A stretch of 64,000 bases of DNA from Glaciecola punicea ACAM 611 (GTDB taxonomy: Bacteria; Pseudomonadota; Gammaproteobacteria; Enterobacterales; Alteromonadaceae): NCBI RefSeq assembly GCF_000252165.1, contig NZ_BAET01000033.1:124001-188000 (forward strand), read 5' to 3'. Shown piece after piece: positions 1 through 7,906 of the stretch. The position numbers and the translations under genes are program-made. How positions within the stretch are numbered: position 1 is the stretch's first letter; each line of letters starts with the position of its first letter. The notes under the pieces were generated by a model that saw only the letters and a list, made by a program, of their open reading frames with translations, made no database searches and was not told the origin of the DNA.

Positions 1-2
1 AA

Positions 3-185
3 GCTATCGAAAATGCGAGTAATGTGCAGCGAAACCGTCAGCGAATAGAAGCGATGGGAAAAGGCATTGCGCTTAGACAGCAAGTTAAGCGAGCGTTTCA
101 CTCGGGTAAAAAACTGTATCCTAATATTTTAAGAAGTGCAGCACCTGACATTAGCGATTTTGTGATTAAGAAGCTTAGAAAATAA
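3..185 (+). CDS. C-terminal end of an unidentified protein (partial)
   Basis: The frame is open from the first bases of the window and stops with TAA at 183-185, leaving 60 residues. The piece is basic and ends in a lysine/arginine-rich tail (IKKLRK). I do not recognise the family. The amphipathic character and the motif YPNILRSAAPDISDF would suit the C-terminal end of a soluble enzyme, but that is a guess. The start lies outside the window. A hydrolase gene converges on it from the other strand, with a gap of about 110 bases. Confidence 0.55.
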   Translation, partial: AIENASNVQRNRQRIEAMGKGIALRQQVKRAFHSGKKLYPNILRSAAPDISDFVIKKLRK

Positions 186-295
186 AAGGCCTTTGCCGCG
201 TTTATTTAGTCAGCTCAAGCAAGGCATATAGAAGAAGTAGTATCTTATACATTTAGTTTTTTGCCCCACTTAGCATCTTTACTGTGCTGTGATGC

Positions 296-1291
296 CTAGT
301 GATTATGGTCGCTTTCTATAAAGTCATATATATTGCTAAGCACCATTGTTCTTGCCTCGTCTTGTTCAAGCAGTAACTCATGTTGTGCATTAGCCACCTT
401 AACCAACGTGGCGTTTGCTAATTGTGCGACAAACTGAGTCATTTTCTTATTATCTACGATACGTTCTTGCTCAGCTTGAAACACCAACGTAGGCAACATA
501 ATGCTTGATGCTTTAAGACGCAAGTCGCGCATTGCAGTAATAGCCTGCTGCATCCATGTAAAGCTAATTCCCCCCAGCTGATTCTGTGAATAAAGTGTCA
601 TCATGTCTCGAAAAACACCGTAGCGTAACTCACTGTTTGTCAGCTTATTTTCATTAAAAGAACCAGCCTCATAGTTAGTTTGACCCCATAAATAACCTAG
701 GGGCAAGCCAAAAAACGCTCTTATGCCTAGCACCGTTTTCACCATTAAATACGTTAAGGATTCACTTACCGGGATCAGTATGCCAAGCATTGGGGCAGTC
801 ATCACTAATTTCGTAAATACCGTTGGATGAGCCAACACATACATGCTGCCAATTGCTCCCCCCATTGAATGGCAAAAAAGGATTTTCTGTAAGTTGCCTT
901 GATTATTGTCAGTTAAAAGAGGATTGAGCACATTTTCGATTACTTCATGCAAATCTTCAACATAGTCATTGAAACTTTTTACATAGCCTATGTGGGGATT
1001 TGGGAGCAAACGAGTAGATTGGCCCTGTCCTTGATGATCAAGCATAAATACCGTGTACCCGTTTTGGTACAGCTCGTAGATAAACTCCGCATATTTTACT
1101 AGAGATTCTGAACGGCCTTGTGAGATAACAATACACTTGCTGGCCGATGCATTAATCACATAACCATAGAAAGTATCTACTGCACTGCGTTGTTGCCAAA
1201 TGCCGGTGCGTACTTTCTTATTAAAAAACGCCATAAAGTCTGTCTGAGGATAGGTGCTTACCTTATTTTCAAGGCTGATATAGTAAGTCAA
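296..1291 (-). CDS. Alpha/beta hydrolase, lysophospholipase / monoacylglycerol lipase-like (PldB type)
   Basis: A 331-residue serine hydrolase of the Hydrolase_4 family, which includes E. coli PldB and monoacylglycerol lipases. The nucleophile elbow is CHSMGGAIG with Ser142. The upstream oxyanion region (ISQGRSES, then FMLDHQGQGQS) is typical of PldB-like proteins. The acid is likely the Asp in the QAEQERIVDN stretch, and the His lies in NAQHELLLEQDE near the C-terminus. There is no signal peptide, so action on lysophospholipids or monoacylglycerols at the inner membrane or in the cytoplasm is expected. Length agrees with PldB (about 340 residues). It is monocistronic and divergent from the homocysteine methyltransferase gene. 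The exact substrate cannot be read from sequence. Confidence 0.85.
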   Translation of the reverse strand: MTYYISLENKVSTYPQTDFMAFFNKKVRTGIWQQRSAVDTFYGYVINASASKCIVISQGRSESLVKYAEFIYELYQNGYTVFMLDHQGQGQSTRLLPNPHIGYVKSFNDYVEDLHEVIENVLNPLLTDNNQGNLQKILFCHSMGGAIGSMYVLAHPTVFTKLVMTAPMLGILIPVSESLTYLMVKTVLGIRAFFGLPLGYLWGQTNYEAGSFNENKLTNSELRYGVFRDMMTLYSQNQLGGISFTWMQQAITAMRDLRLKASSIMLPTLVFQAEQERIVDNKKMTQFVAQLANATLVKVANAQHELLLEQDEARTMVLSNIYDFIESDHNH

Positions 1292-1332
1292 TTGGCGTGC
1301 CTTAAAATGATGTTGAAAATAAAGGGATCGAT

Positions 1333-1379
1333 AGTAAAGGGGTCAGGTCCAATGACTAATTCAACCTGCCCCCTTTATT
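1333..1379. repeat. REP-like palindrome in a divergent intergenic region
   Basis: Two 16-base arms (1333-1348 and 1364-1379) are complementary at 14 of 16 positions around a 15-base loop. The left arm carries the core GGGGTCAGG and the right arm CCTGCCCCC. A related but non-palindromic GGGGTGAGGTCTACTT occurs at 2397-2412 just after the next gene. Such GGGGTCAGG cores resemble REP elements mobilised by RAYT (TnpA_REP) transposases in marine gammaproteobacteria, which is from memory. No transposase is present here. Confidence 0.5.
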
Positions 1380-1440
1380 TTACTACTAGTTCAGCTTATA
1401 TTCACCCCCCAATAAATTAGCAATAATATGGCTTACCCAA

Positions 1441-2385
1441 ATGACGAAAATTACACTGCTTGATGGCGGCATGGGACAGGAATTACTGCGCAGAAGCTCA
1501 CGTTTGGCGACGCGCTTATGGTCTGCCGATATTATGCATAATGAGCCCTCATTAGTGCGCGACCTTCACCGTGATTTTATCCTTGCCGGCGCGCGCGTTA
1601 TTACACTCAACAACTATACCGCAACCCCAGAGCGCTTAACGCGAGAAAATGTTCCCGAGCAGCTCGAGAGCCTGCATAGCGCGGCGATACGTGCAGCCAC
1701 GCAAGCGGTAGAAATTGCACAGTGCGACGGAGTCAAAATAGCAGGCTGCTTGCCCCCCTTAGTAGCAAGTTATCAGCCAGAAGTAATTTTGACTTACCCT
1801 GAAGCGCTAGCCAGCTACCGCCGCCTTGTGCAACTGCAGTATAATGCGTGCGACGTGTTTTTATGCGAAACCATGGCATCTATTGCCGAGGCCAGCGCGG
1901 CATGCACCGCGGGTGTTGAAAGTGGAAAACCTGTATGGGTTGCACTAACCGTCAGTGATAGCCACTTTGGACTGTTGCGCAGCGGCGAGTCGTTAACCAA
2001 AGCGGTGGCTGTTCTGTCGTCTTTGGGCGCTCACGCAATCTTGTTAAATTGCAGCCAGCCTGAAGCAATAAGCGCGTGTTGGCCTGACTTGTCGTGGGCA
2101 GCTAAAACAACAGTAAACGCAAGTGGGCAAAAAGCCAGCCTACCAAGCCATACTTTGGAAATTGGTGCCTACGCCAACGGTTTTGTATCTATAGACTCTT
2201 TGCATCCTGGTGTTACGGTTGACGTACTTGAAGCACGCATGGACTTAAATCCCCAAGAATACGCCGAAGTTGCCATGCAATGGGTAACAAATGGCGCCTC
2301 AATTATTGGTGGATGCTGTGAAATTGGGCCGGCGCACATACAAGTTTTGCATGATAGCTTGTGTGAAAAAGGCTATCTTGTTTGA
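1441..2385 (+). CDS. Homocysteine S-methyltransferase family protein
   Basis: A 314-residue single-domain methyltransferase of the MmuM / betaine-homocysteine methyltransferase family. It transfers a methyl group, probably from S-methylmethionine or a related donor, to homocysteine to make methionine. The TIM-barrel begins at LLDGGMGQEL. The zinc/homocysteine site is visible as LLNCSQP (first Cys) and GGCCEIGP near residue 298 (paired Cys), the three thiolates expected in this family. Length matches E. coli MmuM (310). The ATG has no clear ribosome-binding site. The gene stands alone, with no permease partner such as mmuP beside it, so the donor is uncertain. The convergent MFS gene follows after 33 bases. 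Confidence 0.85.
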   Translation: MTKITLLDGGMGQELLRRSSRLATRLWSADIMHNEPSLVRDLHRDFILAGARVITLNNYTATPERLTRENVPEQLESLHSAAIRAATQAVEIAQCDGVKIAGCLPPLVASYQPEVILTYPEALASYRRLVQLQYNACDVFLCETMASIAEASAACTAGVESGKPVWVALTVSDSHFGLLRSGESLTKAVAVLSSLGAHAILLNCSQPEAISACWPDLSWAAKTTVNASGQKASLPSHTLEIGAYANGFVSIDSLHPGVTVDVLEARMDLNPQEYAEVAMQWVTNGASIIGGCCEIGPAHIQVLHDSLCEKGYLV

Positions 2386-2418
2386 AAAAACGAAAGGGGT
2401 GAGGTCTACTTAGTTTCC

Positions 2419-3786
2419 CTACTGCCTCCCCCTCACGGCAGATGCCACACATGCTACAATTACGAAGATGAGTGACATTAATAAAGCCAGTGAAATGGTA
2501 GTCATAAGCGCAGGGTTTGTTTCAGGGCCGAAGGTAGCGTCACCTATATAAAAGTGCATCATCAAATTGACTAAGCTCATGCCCACCAGATTTCCAATAG
2601 TGCGCGATAAATTCATAGATGCAGAGGCCACGCCTATTTCTTGTTGTTTCACCGCGCCCATTATCGCGCTGTTATTTGGGGTTGAAAATAGTCCAAAGCC
2701 GAGCCCTATAACACCTAAGGACACGCCAATGTACAAGGCGCTTGTATGCGTATCTAATTGATTTAATAGTACAAAGCCTAGCGCAACGATACTGCAGCCT
2801 AAGGTTGCAATTACTCTAGGTTGAAAACGATCAGAAAGCTTTCCAGCAAACGGCGCAACGATAGCCATTAGCAGTGCCTGAATAAGTAAAATTTGCCCAG
2901 CATAAGCAGGACCAAAGCCTTTGATATACTGCAGATATAAGCTGAGTAAAAAGATAATGGCGAAGTTGCTGCCATACATCAAAAACGAAGTAAACAATGA
3001 CAAACTGAACACGCGGCTTTCACGAAACATTTGCACGCGGATCAAAGGCTGCTTGCTGCGGCTTTGATGCACAATAAAACTCGTTATACTTACCAACGAA
3101 ATCAGCAACAAGAATATCCCTAAGGCACTTGGTAACTTACTCAGCCCATACACTAAACTAAAGGCAAACGTTGCGAATATGAGAGAGCCTATCCAATCAA
3201 AGCTCGAGTGAAGATCGTTTTTCCATTCACCATGAAGCTTACACTTAATGAATATAAGCAAAGCAATTATAAAGGGAATTTGAAAATAGAACACCGAGCG
3301 CCAGCCTAGCAATTCTGTTAACCAGCCGCCTATTGCGGGCGCCATTGTCAGACCAATATAGACGAAAGCTGCTAGCAACCCCAAGGCAGCCCCTCTTTTA
3401 TTAGCGGGAGTGACCGAGGTAATAATGGCAACGCCGGTGCTAAATATCATTGCACCTGCTATGCCCTGTACGAAGCGCCAAAACAAAATCCAGTCAATAT
3501 TAGTCGCTATTGCACACATAAAGGCGCTGAGTGCATTTAGCAATAGGCCTAATGCATAAATGCGTTTGCGGCCGTAATTATCAGCCAATTTGCCAAAAGG
3601 CAGCATAAAAGCAACACTAGCTAAAATATACAAAGTGGGCAACCAAGCAACTTTGGTGGCGTTGGCTTGTAAATCTTCAGCCAAAGCAGGAATAGCTACA
3701 TTTACTGCAGCCATGCCCATGGGCGCTATAAGATAACCGGTACAAACCGCAATTAATGCAGTTGTCGTAAGAGAGAGTCGTGACAA
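2419..3786 (-). CDS. MFS transporter, DHA2-like multidrug exporter
   Basis: A 455-residue polytopic inner-membrane protein of the major facilitator superfamily, resembling the EmrB/QacA drug:H+ antiporters. Motif A reads GKLADNYGRKRIY between helices 2 and 3. The antiporter motif C region is MAPAIGGWLTELLGWRSVF around residue 150, typical of DHA2. A second A-like motif, GKLSDRFQPR, lies in the C-terminal half. The protein appears to have 12-14 hydrophobic segments and is somewhat short for a 14-helix member. No membrane-fusion partner (EmrA-like) or regulator lies beside it, so the exported compound is unknown. Its promoter should lie in the gap 3787-4105. Confidence 0.85.
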   Translation of the reverse strand: MSRLSLTTTALIAVCTGYLIAPMGMAAVNVAIPALAEDLQANATKVAWLPTLYILASVAFMLPFGKLADNYGRKRIYALGLLLNALSAFMCAIATNIDWILFWRFVQGIAGAMIFSTGVAIITSVTPANKRGAALGLLAAFVYIGLTMAPAIGGWLTELLGWRSVFYFQIPFIIALLIFIKCKLHGEWKNDLHSSFDWIGSLIFATFAFSLVYGLSKLPSALGIFLLLISLVSITSFIVHQSRSKQPLIRVQMFRESRVFSLSLFTSFLMYGSNFAIIFLLSLYLQYIKGFGPAYAGQILLIQALLMAIVAPFAGKLSDRFQPRVIATLGCSIVALGFVLLNQLDTHTSALYIGVSLGVIGLGFGLFSTPNNSAIMGAVKQQEIGVASASMNLSRTIGNLVGMSLVNLMMHFYIGDATFGPETNPALMTTISLALLMSLIFVIVACVASAVRGRQ

Positions 3787-4105
3787 ATGTAAGTCCAGAA
3801 AATAAGAGGCTTAATGCCTATAGAAGAACTCGAAGCTTAAAAAAGATGTTGCTTTTATTAGCGCAAGCTTACAAGAAACGCCCACATTGTACCTTGCTTG
3901 AGCGGATAAGGCACATAAATGGCAATTTGCTAAGCGAAAACAAGTTTACAGAGTAACCAACAATATCAAACTAAGTCTTGGTTCTAGCAAAGCTTATACC
4001 TTTAAATATGTTGCAACATAATCTAAGAAACCGTTTAATCACGGCCACGATCGTGAGCAAGATCCAACTTGTCGCCGGCACGGCTAATTAGTTCTTTCAG
4101 GCATT
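3787..4105. other. Intergenic region upstream of the MFS gene
   Basis: This 319-base gap should hold the MFS promoter on the minus strand, but I could not pick a convincing -10/-35 pair. Directly after the peptidase stop codon, a short minus-strand open frame ending at 4035 would encode about 23 residues (ELISRAGDKLDLAHDRGRD at its end) with no usable start. It may be a gene remnant or chance. No RNA gene or repeat was seen. Confidence 0.4.
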
Positions 4106-6325
4106 TTACTGCCCATCAACTAATTTTTGCATAAGATAGGTATGCTGCAAAGCTAGGCGCTTGGCCGTTTCTTTCAGGTTGGCCGCTGCGCTGTGGCCGC
4201 CATCAATATTCTCGTAATATAGAAAATCGTGGCCTTGGTCTTCCATTCGCTTGGCCGTTTTGCGGGCGTGAGCGGGATGTACGCGGTCGTCTTTGGTTGA
4301 CGTCACAAAAAAAACTTCGGGATAATCTGCCGCCGGGTCAATGTTATGATAAGGCGATATGTTACGCAAAAAGGCACCTTCAACCGGATCTTCAGGATCG
4401 CCGAACTCACCTACCCATGACGCACCCGCGAGCATGGTGTGGTAACGCATCATATCTAGCAAAGGCACGGCAATAATTACAGCGTTAAATAAGTCAGGAC
4501 GCTGCGTGAACATAACGCCAGTAAGTAATCCGCCATTTGAGCCGCCTTCAATGCCTAAATGTTTTGCGCTTGTGATGCCTTTGTCAATGAGGCTTTGAGC
4601 CACCGCGATAAAGTCATCATATATGCGCTGACGCTGGGTTTTAAGACCTGCTTGATGCCATTTAGGGCCGTATTCACCGCCGCCACGGATGTTGGCCAAC
4701 ACGTACACGCCGCCGTTTTCTAACCACAGCTTGCCGCGCGTGGCAGAATAGCTTGGGTTTAACGATATTTCAAAGCCGCCATAGCCGTACAGCAATGTTG
4801 GGTTGCTGCCATCCATTTTAATATTTTTATTATGCACCACGAAATAAGGTACTTGGGTGCCATCAGGGCTGGTCGCAAAAAACTGCTGCGACACCATTTC
4901 GCTAGCATCAAACCAAGCCGGTAAATTTTTAGCTTTTGCTTTGTTCCCCGTGGCGGTGTTGTAAGTCCACAGCGTATCTGGTGTAAGAAAGTTTTCAGAA
5001 CTGATAAACGCTATGTCTTCCTTGTCATTAGTGGCACCAATAGTCACGCTTGAGTTAGACGGAAAGTCGAGCTTACTTGAATGCCATTTACCGTTTTTGA
5101 AATCAAAGGCGTAAGCGGCGCTTACCACGTCACGCGAAATAGAAATTAAGAGCTTGCTTTTAGTCGCGCCTACATTATTTAGCGATGATTTTTCATCTGG
5201 GCTATACACAAGTGCAATTGTTTCAATGTTCCCGTCTTTCATAAAGTCGTGAATATCAAAACTAACAAGATCACCTGTTGTAAAACCGCGCCAGTCTTCA
5301 TTAAGTTGCATTAGCACCTGATCTTTAAATGCACCATAAATATTCACTTTTTCAGGGATCGGCAATGCAATCGGCGCCTGTAGTTTGCCATCTAGCATAG
5401 GCACCCATTCATAACGCGATGTGAAAAAGGTCATAGAGCGGACATTCAGAATTTCGCGTGAACCGTCTTGAAGCTCGAAAGTACTGGCCCAATAGCCCAC
5501 ATCTACCAGTTCACCGCGGCCTATTTCAACAGCCTCAGATAAGGGCGTGCCCCGCTTCCAAAGTTTAGCCAGCATAGGATAGCCTGACGTGGTCATAGAG
5601 GCGTCTCCAAAATCAACGCCTATTACTACGTGATTTTCATCTAGCCACGACATTGTGCCTTTTGACTCTTGTGTCACAAAGCCCTCTTTCACCCATGTTT
5701 TTGTTTTTGTGTTGAATTCGCGGCGCACAACCGCATCTTTGCCGCCATCAGACAAATTAACAATACAGCGCTCGTAGGTGGGTCCTAGACAAGAATTGCC
5801 CTTGTATACCCAGTTTTTGCCTTCATCGTTTGCTAGCTTATCAAAATCTAATACGGTCTCCCATTTGGTTTGGGGTGAAAGATAGCTCTCAAGGGTACTT
5901 TTGCGCCAAACGCCGCGAACGTGATTTTCGTCTTGCCAAAAGTTATGTACTTCGCCGCCGCGATAAGACACATAGGGAATTTTGTCTTTCGAATTGAGGA
6001 TCTCTAACGCGTCGAAACGCATTTTTTCGAAGCGTGAATCGGCCATTAATCGCTCGAGTGTGCGACTATTCCATCCTTGCACTTCAGCGAGTGCTCGCTC
6101 GCCCAACACTTCTTCTAAATAAAGGTGGTCGTCATCGGTTTTACCCGCTGTATTAAATACTAAATTTTTATAAGTCACTGTACTCACTTTTTCTTCAGAG
6201 GTGGTCGTTATGCTAGTATCGTTTATGGTCATTTGTGGTGATTTGTCTGAGCATGCCCAAAGGGCTAGGGTGCTCAACATGACGATACTTAGCGCAAAGG
6301 TTTTTTTAGTAAAAGGATATGTCAT
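4106..6325 (-). CDS. Prolyl oligopeptidase family serine peptidase, lipoprotein
   Basis: A 739-residue S9A-family peptidase that cleaves proline-containing oligopeptides. The N-terminus is a lipoprotein signal with lipobox L22-W23-A24-C25, so it is predicted to be anchored in the cell envelope. A seven-bladed propeller region (about residues 60-480) precedes the alpha/beta-hydrolase catalytic domain. The triad is visible as GGSNGG (Ser596), TKDDRV (Asp679, with Arg681 as the likely substrate-carboxylate arginine) and GGHSAA (His711). Length and motif order agree with bacterial prolyl endopeptidases. The likely role is digestion of imported or periplasmic peptides. It appears monocistronic, and the gene upstream (YwbE-like) is about 80 bases away on the same strand. 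Confidence 0.92.
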   Translation of the reverse strand: MTYPFTKKTFALSIVMLSTLALWACSDKSPQMTINDTSITTTSEEKVSTVTYKNLVFNTAGKTDDDHLYLEEVLGERALAEVQGWNSRTLERLMADSRFEKMRFDALEILNSKDKIPYVSYRGGEVHNFWQDENHVRGVWRKSTLESYLSPQTKWETVLDFDKLANDEGKNWVYKGNSCLGPTYERCIVNLSDGGKDAVVRREFNTKTKTWVKEGFVTQESKGTMSWLDENHVVIGVDFGDASMTTSGYPMLAKLWKRGTPLSEAVEIGRGELVDVGYWASTFELQDGSREILNVRSMTFFTSRYEWVPMLDGKLQAPIALPIPEKVNIYGAFKDQVLMQLNEDWRGFTTGDLVSFDIHDFMKDGNIETIALVYSPDEKSSLNNVGATKSKLLISISRDVVSAAYAFDFKNGKWHSSKLDFPSNSSVTIGATNDKEDIAFISSENFLTPDTLWTYNTATGNKAKAKNLPAWFDASEMVSQQFFATSPDGTQVPYFVVHNKNIKMDGSNPTLLYGYGGFEISLNPSYSATRGKLWLENGGVYVLANIRGGGEYGPKWHQAGLKTQRQRIYDDFIAVAQSLIDKGITSAKHLGIEGGSNGGLLTGVMFTQRPDLFNAVIIAVPLLDMMRYHTMLAGASWVGEFGDPEDPVEGAFLRNISPYHNIDPAADYPEVFFVTSTKDDRVHPAHARKTAKRMEDQGHDFLYYENIDGGHSAAANLKETAKRLALQHTYLMQKLVDGQ

Positions 6326-6408
6326 ACGTTTTTTTTCGTTTAATTATCGCTAGTGGTGGGTAAAGCTTAAGAAAGAAAATATTTAGCCAAACCGCAAATG
6401 CACTCTGC

Positions 6409-6603
6409 CTACGGATGAATTTTTTTGACTCTTCCTACTTCGCCACTGTTTAATCTAACCTTTATACCATGGTGGTGATTCGGCGAGTTAGTCAGAATTT
6501 TTTCAATCACGCCGTCTGTTAAAGCGCCGTTTCTTTGATCTTGCTTAAGTACTATTGAAACAGTAGCGCCAATCGCTATATCTGCTCTTTTTGTAGCGTC
6601 CAT
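6409..6603 (-). CDS. YwbE-like small protein (DUF2196)
   Basis: A 64-residue soluble protein matching the YwbE/DUF2196 family. It has a short beta-rich fold with IGATVSIVLKQDQRNGALTDGVIEKILT, followed by the family hallmark SPNHHHGIKVRLNSGEVGRVKKI. The cluster of three histidines before the conserved G-I-K-V-R-L strand is characteristic. The function of the family is unknown, and an SH3/KOW-like nucleic-acid-binding fold is sometimes suggested. It lies upstream of and in the same direction as the S9 peptidase gene, with about 80 bases between them, so co-transcription is possible. Confidence 0.85.
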   Translation of the reverse strand: MDATKRADIAIGATVSIVLKQDQRNGALTDGVIEKILTNSPNHHHGIKVRLNSGEVGRVKKIHP

Positions 6604-6715
6604 TTAAAGTTCCTTATTCGCACCTAGGCAATTTGTAGGTCCAAAATCATAAGTATTTTGTATCCGTGTTTGAGTTTGAGTTTTCAGATTAATGAATTAA
6701 ACGCAATGATAATGC

Positions 6716-6981
6716 CTATTGGCTTTGTGATTGTAGATCTTTGCGAAGCTGCTGATAGTAGTGTGCGGTATAACAGTTCTCATCCTTTTTAAGCTCTCTA
6801 TCGCACTTACCGTAAAACTGACCAGAAGACCTTATGGACGCATTTTTTCCTGCTTAGCTACTTGCCTTAAGCGCCACGAGGTCAGCAGTAATATTGCGTT
6901 ATCAACTCTTGATATTACGCCTATCCAGTGACGGAGTAAACAGTGAAAATATAGTAATACAAGCAACAGTAAGAGGCTCAA
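6716..6981 (-). pseudogene. Candidate decayed small membrane or secreted protein gene
   Basis: Two minus-strand open frames overlap here. One (6832-6981, from a TTG) begins with a hydrophobic leucine-rich stretch like a signal or membrane segment, then reads RVDNAILLLTSWRLRQVAKQEKMRP. The other (6716-6853) has no start codon but reads like real protein: GQFYGKCDRELKKDENCY, then TAHYYQQLRKDLQSQSQ. They are one base out of phase, and a run of six A bases near 6842-6847 is a natural place for an indel joining QVAKQEK to NASIRSSGQFYG. I do not recognise the product. It could be chance, or a recently frameshifted gene. Confidence 0.3.
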
Positions 6982-7054
6982 GGTGAATTAGAAAATAGTA
7001 AAGGCGCCCTTTATGCCTTATCCTTGCGAGTATAACTTCACCAAAAGCAAATCC

Positions 7055-7597
7055 ATGGCTCTTAAACCCACCATTTATAAGTTAAACATTGCACTTGCCG
7101 ACCTCAACAATCAGCATTACCCTACTTTGCACTTAACAATGGCTCAGCACCCATCAGAAACTAGCGAGAGGATGTTAGTGCGAATGCTGGCATTTTGTCG
7201 ACACTCGCATGCTGACACACACGAGCTAATGCGTTTTACAAAAGGCTTAAGTGCAACAGATGAGCCCGACATATGGCACAAAGGTCTTGATGATGCTCTT
7301 AATTATTGGATAGATATTGGTGAGCCCAGCTTCGATAGAATGAAGAAGGCCTGTCGACTCTCAAAAGAAACATATTTATATAGCTTCAATAGCAAGTCGG
7401 CGGTGTGGTGGAAACAGAATCAAGAACAATTTACTAAACTGCCTATCAAGGTATTTAGCTTTGACTGGACTGACATTCAATCACTGGCAAAGCATGTTGG
7501 GCGCACAATGAATTGGTCAATTACGATCAGCGACGAGTCGTTTTTTATCAGCACTAACGAGACCCAGATTGAGGTGCCCTGGGTCAGCTTATTATGA
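7055..7597 (+). CDS. yaeQ: YaeQ family protein
   Basis: A 180-residue protein with clear similarity to E. coli YaeQ, a PD-(D/E)XK-like fold protein of uncertain cellular role. It was once proposed as an RfaH suppressor, but this is not settled. Shared landmarks are the N-terminal MALKPTIYK, the segment HPSETSERMLVRMLAF, FTKGLSATDEPDIW, and SAVWWKQNQEQF. I choose the ATG at 7055 rather than the upstream ATG at 7013 because it restores the family's MALK start and the usual length of about 180. The stop codon overlaps a predicted ArgR site for the following arginine operon. Confidence 0.9.
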   Translation: MALKPTIYKLNIALADLNNQHYPTLHLTMAQHPSETSERMLVRMLAFCRHSHADTHELMRFTKGLSATDEPDIWHKGLDDALNYWIDIGEPSFDRMKKACRLSKETYLYSFNSKSAVWWKQNQEQFTKLPIKVFSFDWTDIQSLAKHVGRTMNWSITISDESFFISTNETQIEVPWVSLL

Positions 7598-7629
7598 ATA
7601 TTTATACAATTTAATTGCATATCTATTTT
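7595..7629 (+). promoter_or_regulatory. Tandem ARG boxes (ArgR operator) upstream of argC
   Basis: Two matches to the ARG-box core TGAATwwwwATTCA lie in direct tandem. TGAATATTTATACA at 7595-7608 matches at 12 of 14 positions. TGCATATCTATTTT at 7616-7629 is weaker, at about 10 of 14. Their starts are exactly 21 bases apart, the 18-bp box plus 3-bp spacer geometry of ArgR operators in enterobacteria. The first box overlaps the yaeQ stop codon. The site lies about 300 bases before argC, so ArgR repression would imply a long leader. Confidence 0.55.
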
Positions 7630-7642
7630 ATTCCATTATCAT
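7615..7642 (+). promoter_or_regulatory. Possible sigma70 promoter for the arg operon
   Basis: TTGCAT at 7615-7620 and TATCAT at 7637-7642 are separated by 16 bases. The -10 matches consensus at five of six positions, but the -35 is weak. The -35 falls inside the second ARG box, as expected for a promoter repressed by ArgR. It is placed mainly by its overlap with the operator. Other starts closer to argC are possible. Confidence 0.35.
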
Positions 7643-7906
7643 GTACCTTCCGATTAAATAGTTGGCAAATAAGCCAATCTAAAAACTAGATAAGGTCAGG
7701 TGTGTTTACAATTTTAGATATCTTTAGTTTGGTTTCTCCCTCATTGCGCTGTAACTTTAGAAGTCGACGATATTAAATCGCTTCTCATCTTCAATCAGCG
7801 ATTGGTGCGCTAGTGCGTTCGATGTCATTTCGTGTTGTAATACCCGAACATCAGCGCTCTGCCACCTTTTTTTATCAAACCAACAGTCTAAAAAAGTTAT
7901 AACATT
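7643..7906. other. Long leader region before argC
   Basis: About 260 bases lie between the predicted promoter and the argC start. I see no clear terminator or attenuator hairpin. On the minus strand an open frame without a recognisable start ends at 7757 and reads QSADVRVLQHEMTSNALAHQ followed by SLIEDEKRFNIVDF. It could be a remnant or chance. argE, which often sits divergently here in other gammaproteobacteria, is absent. Confidence 0.4.

Noticed and set aside
1190-1420. Plus-strand 76-residue open frame
   Set aside because: It lies opposite the start of the hydrolase gene and runs through the REP-like palindrome. No family resemblance.
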